The position numbers and the translations under genes were made by a program. 64,000 nucleotides of DNA from an uncultured Draconibacterium sp. (lineage in GTDB: Bacteria > Bacteroidota > Bacteroidia > Bacteroidales > Prolixibacteraceae): NCBI RefSeq assembly GCF_913060805.1, contig NZ_CAJXTC010000008.1, positions 1 to 64,000 of the forward strand, read 5' to 3'. Below are positions 38,255 through 46,549 of this stretch, piece by piece; position 1 is the first letter of the stretch, and each line of letters starts with the position of its first letter. Below the pieces are notes generated by a model. The model worked only from the letters and a program-made list of their open reading frames with translations, was not told the origin of the DNA and did no database searches.

Positions 38255-38787
38255 CTTTAGTCTGGTTTATCGTTCTAAAATTGTGTTTTTTATTTGGGGT
38301 CCTTTTATAATGATTGCTATACATTTATAGTAATTACATAGATATAGATGGATGTAAGTTTTAACTTGATCTTGAAAATTGGAGTTAATAAGATTAGGAA
38401 AAAAATAACTGGCTAGGATTATCGCTCGGAGTTCGCTTTCTCTCGATTTCATATCCGTGTATTTGTATGTTTTTCGAATGATCATCTAAAGAGTCGAAGA
38501 AAACATAAATTTCTTTTTTTTAACGTTTCTGACTGAAGTTGTTTTTATACACATAATCCTCTGCATTAAATTCCAAACATACTTCTAACTTATTTTGATG
38601 CATATAGTCAATCTTTTTTAATTGATTAATGTCGAACTCCATATCTTTTAGGTTTGTTAACTGTTCTCGAAAAAGGAAAATCTTCCAATGTTTCTAACTT
38701 TTTTTAATAACTACTCTTCTAACATGCTAATCCCAGTTGGTCATATACGATAGCTTTGAATTTAGAAATGCACTGGCGTAACAACAT
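38255..38787. other. 533-bp gap with possible gene remnants
   Basis: This A/T-rich gap interrupts an otherwise tightly packed operon and separates the two halves of the polysaccharide locus. Two minus-strand open frames are visible. One encodes 72 residues (38267-38485) with no recognisable domain. The other encodes 40 residues (38520-38642), rich in polar residues and open upstream without a stop for about 16 more codons, as if it were the 3-prime end of a decayed gene. Neither has a promoter-like element or a known motif. A site where a gene was lost or two loci were joined is a reasonable reading, but it is unproven. Confidence 0.4.
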
Positions 38788-39915
38788 TTAGTCTGTCTTC
38801 ACTGCCTTACTTATAGCCTCGAGATAAGCATTAATAACAATTTGTTCATCAAATTTTGATTCTGCGAGTTTTCTTGATTGTATTCCCATTTGCAACCTTT
38901 GATTCGGTTTAAGATTCAAATAAGCTTCCATTTTTTCTGCTAAATCAGAGGCTGATTTAGGAACACAGATATATCCGTTCACTCCATGTTTAACCGTTTC
39001 TTTGCAGCCAGGCATATTTGTCGTAATTATCGGGCGGCCAATAGCAAGAGCCTCCAAAAGACTTTTAGGTGTACCTTCGCGGTAATACGATGGCAAAACC
39101 ACTGCTTCAGAATTTTGCAAATATTGTTTTACGTTATCTGTTTTTCCAAGATAGGTAACAAATTCATTTGAACATATCTCATTCATTTCCTGCTCACTGA
39201 TCGCATGTGGATTATTAATTCCCATTTCTCCCAATAATCTGATATAGAAATTATTATATCCTTTTTGCTTTAACAACTTTCCTGCCTCCACAAATTCTGC
39301 AATTCCTTTTGTACGAATCATTCGGGCAACCAATAAAAAATTAATTGATTGATTCTCGTTTTGTGACATAGGGCTAAATGGAAATTCATTGAGATTTACG
39401 CCCGATCCCGGAAGAAGTTTGGCTTTTCTTTTTTTGATAATGTTTGAGTCTGTAAGTTCTCTCTTATCATCGGGATTTTGAAAGAAAACAGTTTGCACAC
39501 GATATTGCGAGACTTTAAAAAGAAACTTTAAAATTATTCTCGAAAAATAACCATCGGAAAACAAAGTCCCCATGCCCGCGACATTATTTACGCAAGAAAT
39601 GCCTTGGATTCTTGCTGCCAAGGAACCGTAAACATTCGGTTTAATGGTAAAGTTTAAAAGCACATCTGGTTTTATTTTTGCCAGAACTTTTCGAATACGA
39701 AGTAGTAATACAAGATCGTATATGGGATTTTTCAATTTTGAGTCAATATCAAGATGATTGAATGTACAGCCGAGTGCTTCTAATTTCGAAGAGTATTCAT
39801 CGGTTGGAGCTATTGCAACAACTTTATAGCCTTGTCTCTGTAATTCCATTATTAGATTTTTTCTGAAATTATATATATACCATGAGGTATTTAGAAGAAT
39901 GGCAACCGTTTTCAT
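38788..39915 (-). CDS. Family 4 glycosyltransferase
   Basis: This 375-aa GT-B enzyme of family 4 resembles the PglA/bacillosaminyl-linked HexNAc transferases. The N-terminal domain opens VAILLNTSWYIYNFRKNLI and contains TIKPNVYGSLAARIQGI. The C-terminal donor domain has FLLVARMIRTKGIAEFVEAG, LGKTDNVKQYLQNSEAVVLP and the EX7E motif in YYREGTPKSLLEALAIGRPI. GINNPHAI and the retained glutamates fit a retaining enzyme using a UDP sugar. It lies 12 bp after the glycosyltransferase gene upstream. Acceptor and donor are not predictable with certainty. Confidence 0.92.
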   Translation of the reverse strand: MKTVAILLNTSWYIYNFRKNLIMELQRQGYKVVAIAPTDEYSSKLEALGCTFNHLDIDSKLKNPIYDLVLLLRIRKVLAKIKPDVLLNFTIKPNVYGSLAARIQGISCVNNVAGMGTLFSDGYFSRIILKFLFKVSQYRVQTVFFQNPDDKRELTDSNIIKKRKAKLLPGSGVNLNEFPFSPMSQNENQSINFLLVARMIRTKGIAEFVEAGKLLKQKGYNNFYIRLLGEMGINNPHAISEQEMNEICSNEFVTYLGKTDNVKQYLQNSEAVVLPSYYREGTPKSLLEALAIGRPIITTNMPGCKETVKHGVNGYICVPKSASDLAEKMEAYLNLKPNQRLQMGIQSRKLAESKFDEQIVINAYLEAISKAVKTD

Positions 39916-39927
39916 GTTTTCTAATAA

Positions 39928-40950
39928 CTATTTTGTTAACATCGAGTAATATTTCTTTTTCCATTTAGAAAAAGAATAGTCAGTAGATACCAGATCGAAC
40001 CCCGCATTTCCAAAATTTATTCTCAGCTCCTTATTTGAATACAATATTGAAAGGTAATGCTCCCACTCTGAATGGGTTTTTGCAAGAAACCCATTTTTAT
40101 TATGTTTTATAATCTCCGAATTAGCAGCAGATGGGCTTCCTATTACTGGAAGTTTGGCAGACATATATTGGAGTAATTTAAATCCGCATTTACCATTTTC
40201 CCAATCTGAATTAAAAAGTGGCATTATTCCAATATCACTTGATCTTAGGTAGTCAAATTCTTTTTCTTCAGACCAGGCTAGATTTTCAATATCAATATCA
40301 GGATCATTTAGGTAACATCCTATTACTCGCAATTTAAATTTTAAACCCTTATTCTGTAACGATCTAAAAACAGGTACTAAATCTTTTAAATAATTTATAT
40401 TACTTGGTGTACCTATCCAGCAAATAATTAATTTTTGGTTTGTATTTACATGTTTAAAGTTGTCACAAGGAGTATCGATCACGGTTGGTAAAAAATAACA
40501 GTTAGCGTCTGGAAGCTGTTTGAAATACCATTTATTTCCACAAGTAACAAACTTGGCATTTTTGCAAAGTTTTATATGCTTTTCGCGTAAGAAAGGTATT
40601 TTTGAGTATTTTAAAAATACCGCATCATCATAATCAATACTGTACTGTCCTTTTTTTAAGAATAATTTTTCAATTAAATATGGAATTCCAGGAAACAACT
40701 CTTTTTCAATAACAAGAAAATTATTTTTCTTATTTACTCTAAATAGTTTTATTAATCTTTTAAGATAGGAAGTAATAACTCTTACAAAAGACTTATCAGA
40801 TTTATATAAGTCGCGTACATAGCCATTGTAAAAGAAAGGAAAATACTGATAATCCAATTTTTTCTCTTTAAAGTATTCCAAGTATTTATATGTCCGATAC
40901 CTCGATGAAGGTCCTTCCTGGTGGTATTTTGGGAAAAATATTAATGCCAT
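39928..40950 (-). CDS. GT-B fold glycosyltransferase
   Basis: This is a 340-residue protein starting MALIFFPKYHQEGPSSRYR, a common opening in Bacteroidota capsule glycosyltransferases. The first domain has NNFLVIEKELFPGIPYLIEK and YSIDYDDAVFLKYSKIPFL. The second domain includes LIICWIGTPSNINYLKDLVP, SSDIGIMPLFNSDWENGKCG and FKLLQYMSAKLPVIGSP, a GT4-like donor site with Lys-Gly in place of the full EX7E motif. A longer start at 40989 would overlap the upstream gene, so the ATG at 40950 is preferred. Sugar specificity is unknown. Confidence 0.82.
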   Translation of the reverse strand: MALIFFPKYHQEGPSSRYRTYKYLEYFKEKKLDYQYFPFFYNGYVRDLYKSDKSFVRVITSYLKRLIKLFRVNKKNNFLVIEKELFPGIPYLIEKLFLKKGQYSIDYDDAVFLKYSKIPFLREKHIKLCKNAKFVTCGNKWYFKQLPDANCYFLPTVIDTPCDNFKHVNTNQKLIICWIGTPSNINYLKDLVPVFRSLQNKGLKFKLRVIGCYLNDPDIDIENLAWSEEKEFDYLRSSDIGIMPLFNSDWENGKCGFKLLQYMSAKLPVIGSPSAANSEIIKHNKNGFLAKTHSEWEHYLSILYSNKELRINFGNAGFDLVSTDYSFSKWKKKYYSMLTK

Positions 40951-40963
40951 TAGGTATAACAGG

Positions 40964-41869
40964 TTAATGTGTTGAATAGATAAAACCATCTTTAATGCCC
41001 TGTATCATATTCGAAATAATTTTTTTACTATTAGGTGCAACGAGGGGAATATAAACTAAAAAGAAAATCTTTTTCAGTATATTTTTAAATTTCCAATTAA
41101 TAGGTACGTAATTGCGTTTTAATAAAATAATTAAATTACGGTACTGGTAGTAATACCTAGAGGGAGATGAAAGTAAAATCTTATAACCAAATAATGAATA
41201 ATCTTTTTCTCCAACTTTATGTAGCATTTCTACTCGATTTGTCATACAACATTTATAACCTTTTGCATTTGCTCTCCAACACCATTCAAAATCAACTGTA
41301 TCAATAAAAAGTGAACTGTCCATCATTCCTACATCCTCTATTGTTTTCAAGCTAATTAACATTCCGGAACTAATTAACTTTGATGCGAAATGATAATCCA
41401 ATTCTTTATTATCTGGTGTATTTTTTTCTTGTTTATATGGCGTATTGCTAACTATGTTTATTGGGGTTGGTCCAATGGCAGCTAATTTGGGTACTTGATT
41501 GATAACTTTATCATATTCTTCAATCATTTTCAATGGAAAATCTTTTCTGATTCTGGAGTCTTGATCTAAAAAAAGAATATGAGTAATTCCTTCTATTCTT
41601 TTTGCTTTTTTTATTCCAATGTTTTGTGCTTCGGCAATTCCTCTATTTTCACGTAATGGAGAATATAAAATATTTTTATGAACTCGAGAATAAGATTGCA
41701 ATTCTTCATTGATTAAATCAGGAGTATTATCAATAACAATGATCATTGAATCTCCACTCTTTATATTATTCAATAACAGCTTGTTTTGTTCAATTGAAGG
41801 ATGATATAGAACTATTATAATGCATATATTGTGTGCATTTACTTTCTCCTTTTTTCTCATATTTAGCAA
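40964..41869 (-). CDS. Rhamnosyltransferase-like family 2 glycosyltransferase
   Basis: This 301-aa GT2 enzyme has NICIIIVLYHPSIEQNKLLL, SMIIVIDNTPDL, YSPLRENRGIAEAQNIGI and ILFLDQDSRIRKDFPLKMIE, the pattern of the rhamnosyltransferase subgroup. SLFIDTVDFEWCWRANAKGY supplies the acidic acceptor motif. The C-terminal part is basic with a hydrophobic stretch (IFFLVYIPLVAP). The start could also be the second Met at 41860. The stop codon of the polymerase-like gene lies 3 bp upstream of the first Met. Confidence 0.88.
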   Translation of the reverse strand: MLNMRKKEKVNAHNICIIIVLYHPSIEQNKLLLNNIKSGDSMIIVIDNTPDLINEELQSYSRVHKNILYSPLRENRGIAEAQNIGIKKAKRIEGITHILFLDQDSRIRKDFPLKMIEEYDKVINQVPKLAAIGPTPINIVSNTPYKQEKNTPDNKELDYHFASKLISSGMLISLKTIEDVGMMDSSLFIDTVDFEWCWRANAKGYKCCMTNRVEMLHKVGEKDYSLFGYKILLSSPSRYYYQYRNLIILLKRNYVPINWKFKNILKKIFFLVYIPLVAPNSKKIISNMIQGIKDGFIYSTH

Positions 41870-41872
41870 TGA

Positions 41873-42865
41873 TTAAAAAATATTGAGAAGATTTAGATTG
41901 TACAAACTGTGATATAAGAAAAGCAGAACAAAAGGAGAAAATACAATTATCTTTTGCTTGAAGAAGTATAATAGAAATGGTAAAACTAGTACTTCAACAA
42001 CACCTAAAAACTCACTGATTCGGAAACTAACAACTGGTAAATCGTGAAATAAAACAACGGTTACTACACTAATTGTATATAACTTTAATAATATAAACGC
42101 ATACTTGTTTTTGACAACAATTTTGTCTGACAAGAGAATAAGAATGCCACAAATAATGCAACGAAATAACTGTAAAAGGTTGTAAATATTTATCTTATCA
42201 CCAATTCCTTGTTCCATGGCATAGGAATGATGTTCTAGTAGAATTTGAATCTCAGGAATAGGTACAAACGAGATTAAATAGGTTAAAGACAAGCCACTTC
42301 CCGCAATAATGTATGAAATTGGTATTAATACCAGGTAAAATGCTTTATTCAGTTTCTGAGGTTTTATGAACCATAATGGGATCAACATAAATGCCGAATA
42401 ATGGAAAAGAACAGCACAAAACGTCAGAAATATGAATTGTTTAAAGCTTCTATCATAAAGTGGTTTAATACTAAATAAAAAGAATGCAACAGCAACGCTT
42501 GCTCTAATTTGAGTTACTTCGTGTAAAAGAAAGAAATAGGCAACGTAAAGAATTAGTGAATACGCAAAGTACGGGCTTAATTCTTTAATCGCTTTTAGTT
42601 TAATTGGAACTGCAATTATTGAATATAATAGATACAATATAATTACACCGCTTCCAATAAATTTAGTTATTGACGTAAATAGTAGAAATGTTGGTTCTAT
42701 TCTGCTTGACGCCCCATAATTAAAGGAACGCTGATAATTTGAATAATCGTCGCTATGAGGCGCCAAGAAATAAACAGCAACACTTAAGAGCAATATAACA
42801 ATGAAATATGGATTGATTTCACTCTTATCGGTTGTATGTGATTTAACCGTTCTTTGGTTATCCAT
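41873..42865 (-). CDS. EpsG-family polysaccharide polymerase-like membrane protein (second Wzy candidate)
   Basis: This 330-aa protein has about nine to ten membrane helices. The EpsG-like signature is visible: SDDYSNYQRSFNYGASSRIE (aqueous segment after the first helix) with PTFLLFTSITKFIGSGVII, then HEVTQIRASVAVAFFLFSIK, and FKQFIFLTFCAVLFHYSAFM with the conserved HYSA. EpsG proteins are thought to polymerise repeat units, equivalent to Wzy. It lies within the glycosyltransferase group of the upstream half of the locus, so each half has one polymerase candidate. Confidence 0.83.
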   Translation of the reverse strand: MDNQRTVKSHTTDKSEINPYFIVILLLSVAVYFLAPHSDDYSNYQRSFNYGASSRIEPTFLLFTSITKFIGSGVIILYLLYSIIAVPIKLKAIKELSPYFAYSLILYVAYFFLLHEVTQIRASVAVAFFLFSIKPLYDRSFKQFIFLTFCAVLFHYSAFMLIPLWFIKPQKLNKAFYLVLIPISYIIAGSGLSLTYLISFVPIPEIQILLEHHSYAMEQGIGDKINIYNLLQLFRCIICGILILLSDKIVVKNKYAFILLKLYTISVVTVVLFHDLPVVSFRISEFLGVVEVLVLPFLLYFFKQKIIVFSPFVLLFLYHSLYNLNLLNIF

Positions 42866-42883
42866 TCTTTTGTTTTAGCTACC

Positions 42884-43921
42884 TTAATTTGTTTTCTGAA
42901 TAAATTCTTTTACCCAATAAACATATTTCAATAAATAATTCCCCAGAGGAATTTTAGCTGTCATAAAAAGCAACTTATCTCTAAAAAATAATCCATCATT
43001 ATACAAATACTTTTTTGCCATTGCTATATCTTCTTTTCTATCCAGAACAATAGCTGCCGGTAATACCTTATGATAATGTTTTTTTAAAATCTTAAATTTT
43101 AGTTCATCAGAGAGATTATATTTTTTATGAATCTCCAGTTGCGTATTCAATATTCCAAATTCTCTCTTATACTTTTTGCGTTTGGATTTTGATTGGCTTG
43201 CGCTTTCTTCTATTCTTCGATAAACCACTGTTGTATCTGGTAGCACGTGAACCTTACTTTTTGAAAAAAAATCCAGTAATAGCACAAATGAACCATCAAC
43301 AGATTTTGTTATAGATTTTGGTAATAAGTCTCTTCTTAATAGCCAGGAGCAAGGAGCCATAAAGCCAGCATTAAGCAGAAAATCCTCCAGCTCTGTATAA
43401 ATAGGAAATCTTTCCGGTTCATTTTTAAATAATGAATAGGTCATTTTTTGCGTCTTCTGGTGAAGCATATTAAAATCAGTTGCAACCAAACCATACTCCG
43501 AATTATTATCCAAAAAATCAACTTGCTTTTGCAATTTATATGGATCTATCCAATAGTCGTCACCTTCGCAAATAGCCATATATTTACCGCGTGAAGCATT
43601 TATACATCTTCTTCCATTTGCTTTACTTCCCACATTGTAATCCGCTGTTAAAACTCGAATTATATCAGGATATTTTTTTGCATAATCAAAAACGATCTCC
43701 CGAGTTCCATCTGTACTAAAATCTTCCCCAATAATAAATTCGATAGGAAAAGTTGTTTTTTGCATCAATACTCCCTCAATGCAGTCTTTTATATACTTGC
43801 CATGTTGATAGGTTGATGTCCTTATAGTTACCAATGGTTTAGGGACAGCATTAAGAACATTATTTGGTAGCTCGTAAGATTCATCAATTCTCTTCTGTAT
43901 TTCTTCTTGTGATAAAGCCAT
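42884..43921 (-). CDS. Family 2 glycosyltransferase
   Basis: This 345-aa GT2 enzyme begins MALSQEEIQKRIDESYELPN and has PLVTIRTSTYQHGKYIKDCI, FIIGEDFSTDGTREIVFDYA, and the metal site KYMAICEGDDYWIDPYKLQK. TRTSTY-type openings with GDDYW are common in Bacteroidota LPS glycosyltransferases. A longer frame from 43972 would overlap the tartrate-dehydratase-like gene, so the ATG at 43921 is chosen; it lies 11 bp after that gene. The donor sugar is unknown. Confidence 0.88.
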   Translation of the reverse strand: MALSQEEIQKRIDESYELPNNVLNAVPKPLVTIRTSTYQHGKYIKDCIEGVLMQKTTFPIEFIIGEDFSTDGTREIVFDYAKKYPDIIRVLTADYNVGSKANGRRCINASRGKYMAICEGDDYWIDPYKLQKQVDFLDNNSEYGLVATDFNMLHQKTQKMTYSLFKNEPERFPIYTELEDFLLNAGFMAPCSWLLRRDLLPKSITKSVDGSFVLLLDFFSKSKVHVLPDTTVVYRRIEESASQSKSKRKKYKREFGILNTQLEIHKKYNLSDELKFKILKKHYHKVLPAAIVLDRKEDIAMAKKYLYNDGLFFRDKLLFMTAKIPLGNYLLKYVYWVKEFIQKTN

Positions 43922-43932
43922 AAAAAAGTTTA

Positions 43933-44790
43933 TTACAGGACTACACTTGCCTTTCTTGGTTCTATACTGCAACAGGGGCGCATTGAAACAATACGGACAC
44001 CACTTGCGCGTTGTGGACCAACTTTTAGAAAAGTACTTAATGCCGTAATATCTCCTCCTAATCCAAGAGAACCAATATTACTTTTATTAACTCTGCTTGT
44101 AATATCTTTTTCAATGTCACTCTGAATAGAATGTTTTCCAAACACCATGGCTTCAAACATAAGTGTACTTGCTTCGAAGTGCGAACGTCCAATTCCTACC
44201 GCTAAGGTAATTGGCGAACAACCTAATTTGCCTGCTGCTTCCACTGTCCAATCAATAATTTCGTCGGTTACTACCGAAACACTATGTTTATGGAATACAC
44301 GAAATGTTTTTCCTCTTATTTCGGGACCACCTCCATGCATAAGAACGTGTAAACGAAGAACATCTTCTTTAGTTGGTTTTATGATAAGTGGAGAAGGGAG
44401 CATAGCTCCTGGATCGACATTCAGACCTCCAGATTGATCTATACGTTCAAAATCGTTGCCCATTATTGCCATCGGGCGGCCAGGCAAAGCATTGAGTCCT
44501 TGGTAAATTCCCATATGAATATCGGCTATTAGTTGCCCGCTAACTTCACTGTTAGGGCCAACTTCTAAAAACAGATGTGGAATACCAGAATCATCGCAAA
44601 GCGGACTGCGATTTATCTCAGCAGCAAGTGCATTCTTTAAGGTATTTTCAAGTACCCATTTTGCAACTGGTTGCGATTCTTTTTCAATAGCCTGTCGATA
44701 GATCTCTTTCTTATCATCACTGAATGTGGAACCTGCACTGATTAAAGTTTCTTTTACTTTATTTATTATTTCTGTACTCTTATAGCTCAT
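43933..44790 (-). CDS. Class I fumarase / L-tartrate dehydratase alpha-subunit-like Fe-S hydro-lyase
   Basis: This 285-aa subunit corresponds to the N-terminal domain of class I (4Fe-4S) fumarases and to TtdA. It reversibly hydrates an unsaturated dicarboxylate. Three cysteine regions suited to cluster binding are visible: PLCDDSGIPHLFLEVG, AGKLGCSPITLAVGIGRS and SMRPCCSIEP. LHVLMHGGGPEIRGKTFRV and GSLGLGGDITALS are also family features. The ATG at 44790 (MSYKSTEIINKVKETL) is chosen; it overlaps the beta-subunit stop by 11 bp. A housekeeping fumarase would not be expected inside a glycan locus, so a dedicated substrate such as tartrate or a methylated analogue is plausible. Confidence 0.85.
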   Translation of the reverse strand: MSYKSTEIINKVKETLISAGSTFSDDKKEIYRQAIEKESQPVAKWVLENTLKNALAAEINRSPLCDDSGIPHLFLEVGPNSEVSGQLIADIHMGIYQGLNALPGRPMAIMGNDFERIDQSGGLNVDPGAMLPSPLIIKPTKEDVLRLHVLMHGGGPEIRGKTFRVFHKHSVSVVTDEIIDWTVEAAGKLGCSPITLAVGIGRSHFEASTLMFEAMVFGKHSIQSDIEKDITSRVNKSNIGSLGLGGDITALSTFLKVGPQRASGVRIVSMRPCCSIEPRKASVVL

Positions 44791-45292
44791 CGTAAATACT
44801 TTTACCATTAACCGCTGCAATAATTGCAGGAAAATCTTTAATCTCCAACAAATGTAATGCCTCCATTCCTAATTCTGGAAATGCCACTACTTTCTTACTA
44901 ATGGTTTTATCTTTAAGAAGTGCCGTTACGGGAGGAATAACAGCAAATACGGAATTGTGTTTTTTTAATTCTGCTATGGTTTCAGGTTTTAACGCACCTT
45001 TTCCTAAATGCAGTTTTACTCCAGCTTTTGAAAGAGTAGGTATACTACTTTCAATGTCGAACTTGTTACTTGATGTTGGGCCAACACCAGCAGGGCTTAC
45101 CGCTGTGTGAAAAATAACAGCACCTTTGAGGTTAATTTCTAAAGCTTGAATCTGATTGTTTTCGATTAAAGTAACAATTTTGGGTAAAACCGCATCACGT
45201 CCGGTATAAATGAAGCCAGAAATGGAAATCATATCACCAACGGTTAATTTTTCAATTATTGAATTTGTTATTGGTGTTTGAATTTTAATCAT
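44780..45292 (-). CDS. Class I fumarase / L-tartrate dehydratase beta-subunit-like protein
   Basis: This 170-residue partner of the preceding Fe-S subunit is homologous to the C-terminal domain of class I fumarase (TtdB). LTVGDMISISGFIYTGRDAV is the start motif. VGPTSSNKFDIESSIPTLSK and LHLGKGALKPETIAELKKHN form the swivelling domain that closes over the substrate. FPELGMEALHLLEIKDFPAI is the conserved tail. The overlap with the alpha gene suggests assembly of a heteromeric enzyme. The substrate is not determined by sequence. Confidence 0.87.
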   Translation of the reverse strand: MIKIQTPITNSIIEKLTVGDMISISGFIYTGRDAVLPKIVTLIENNQIQALEINLKGAVIFHTAVSPAGVGPTSSNKFDIESSIPTLSKAGVKLHLGKGALKPETIAELKKHNSVFAVIPPVTALLKDKTISKKVVAFPELGMEALHLLEIKDFPAIIAAVNGKSIYDEL

Positions 45293-45303
45293 TTGCTTGC
45301 ATT

Positions 45304-46545
45304 TTAATTGATTGAATATATGTCTTTATACATAATTGGGTTGCCCTTCTCATCATAAACCTCAATTATATCGAGAACTTGATTTATATTGTTAACACAC
45401 TTCTCGGTTGAGGAAGCTTTTACGATAAATGCACCCACTCTATTATTGCTGGAGAGGTCTCTACCTATCTGTGTTCCTTTAACTTTATATATGTTTGAGT
45501 ATTCAATAAGATTTTGTTCTTTTGCTTTTTCGAAACCAATTATTTCTCCCAAAACTTTAGGTTGTACGTATATATATGTGTCAGAAATATATTCGGTTGG
45601 TTGCACATAGTTCGTTTCCATTTGACGGTGGAAGAAAGAATTAATTCCGGCTTCTATTATGTCATATCCCGTTAATAGTTCTACAATCTTATAGTTTTCG
45701 CCTCCTCCAATTCTCGCACCAAATTCAATGACACTTATATCATTGCCATTAACAATTGCTTGAATCATTAATGTAGTATGAGCTAAACCAAAAGAATCCG
45801 AAATCTGTTTGGCGATTATCATAAATTTTTCGATTATATCATCTGTTAAGTTTGCGGGCCAAAATGATCCTTGTATTTGCTGTATTGGATTCTTCTCATT
45901 AAGAATCATTTTTCTTCGTTCGCGAGACATTAAATAAATAACTTCTCCACTTTGTATTAAACAATCAAAACCTATTTCCCTACCAATTTTATATTCTTCG
46001 ATAATAGCACGACCATCTCTACTAATCTCTAATGCACTTCGCAGGTATTTTTCCAATTCTTGGTCATTATTTGCTCTTCTTACTCCTTTTGAACTATTAG
46101 AATCAACAGGCTTAACTATTAAAGGATAAGACAAATCAAGATTTTCGATGTCAACTTTGTCGACAACATTGTATTTCGATGTTGGTATATTGTTCTTTAC
46201 CATTATATCTTTCATCGCTTTTTTGTCGGTAACGGTTTTTGACACTTCATATGTGTATGGATGTGGCAATCCTAGTTTTTCAGCTACGTAACACGCTGTA
46301 ACATTTGCTTGATCTACACAAACGCTAATAACAAGTTTTACGTTATATTCTATTGCAATAGAAAGAACCTTCTCTTTATCTAATGTACTTTCTTGCAGGT
46401 GTATATCTGCATCGTTTTTTGCTGAGGGATTAGGTAGGTAATCTACCAAAATAACAAAGTAGCCCCTTTGTTTTAGCTTTGTTATTAGTAACTTATGAGG
46501 AAAAGTTCCTCCAAGAACAATCGCGTTATCTTTTTCGTTAACCAT
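45304..46545 (-). CDS. ATP-grasp carboxylate-amine/thiol ligase
   Basis: This 413-aa ATP-grasp protein has three parts. The N-terminal Rossmann-like domain opens AIVLGGTFPHKLLITKLKQR. The ATP-grasp core carries YPLIVKPVDSNSSKGVRRAN (glycine-rich/lysine loop), AIIEEYKIGREIGFDCLI and the metal-binding SVIEFGARIGGGENYKIVEL. A C-terminal domain completes it. Such enzymes join a carboxylate (via acyl phosphate) to an amine or thiol. In this setting it may couple the product of the neighbouring acid-forming enzymes to an amino sugar or amino acid. It lies 4 bp after the decarboxylase-like gene and 11 bp before the dehydratase pair. Confidence 0.85.
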   Translation of the reverse strand: MVNEKDNAIVLGGTFPHKLLITKLKQRGYFVILVDYLPNPSAKNDADIHLQESTLDKEKVLSIAIEYNVKLVISVCVDQANVTACYVAEKLGLPHPYTYEVSKTVTDKKAMKDIMVKNNIPTSKYNVVDKVDIENLDLSYPLIVKPVDSNSSKGVRRANNDQELEKYLRSALEISRDGRAIIEEYKIGREIGFDCLIQSGEVIYLMSRERRKMILNEKNPIQQIQGSFWPANLTDDIIEKFMIIAKQISDSFGLAHTTLMIQAIVNGNDISVIEFGARIGGGENYKIVELLTGYDIIEAGINSFFHRQMETNYVQPTEYISDTYIYVQPKVLGEIIGFEKAKEQNLIEYSNIYKVKGTQIGRDLSSNNRVGAFIVKASSTEKCVNNINQVLDIIEVYDEKGNPIMYKDIYSIN

Positions 46546-46549
46546 AAGT

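Noticed and set aside
38267-38485. 72-codon frame as an intact gene
   Set aside because: No domain, no promoter-like element, very A/T-rich; listed only as a possible remnant.
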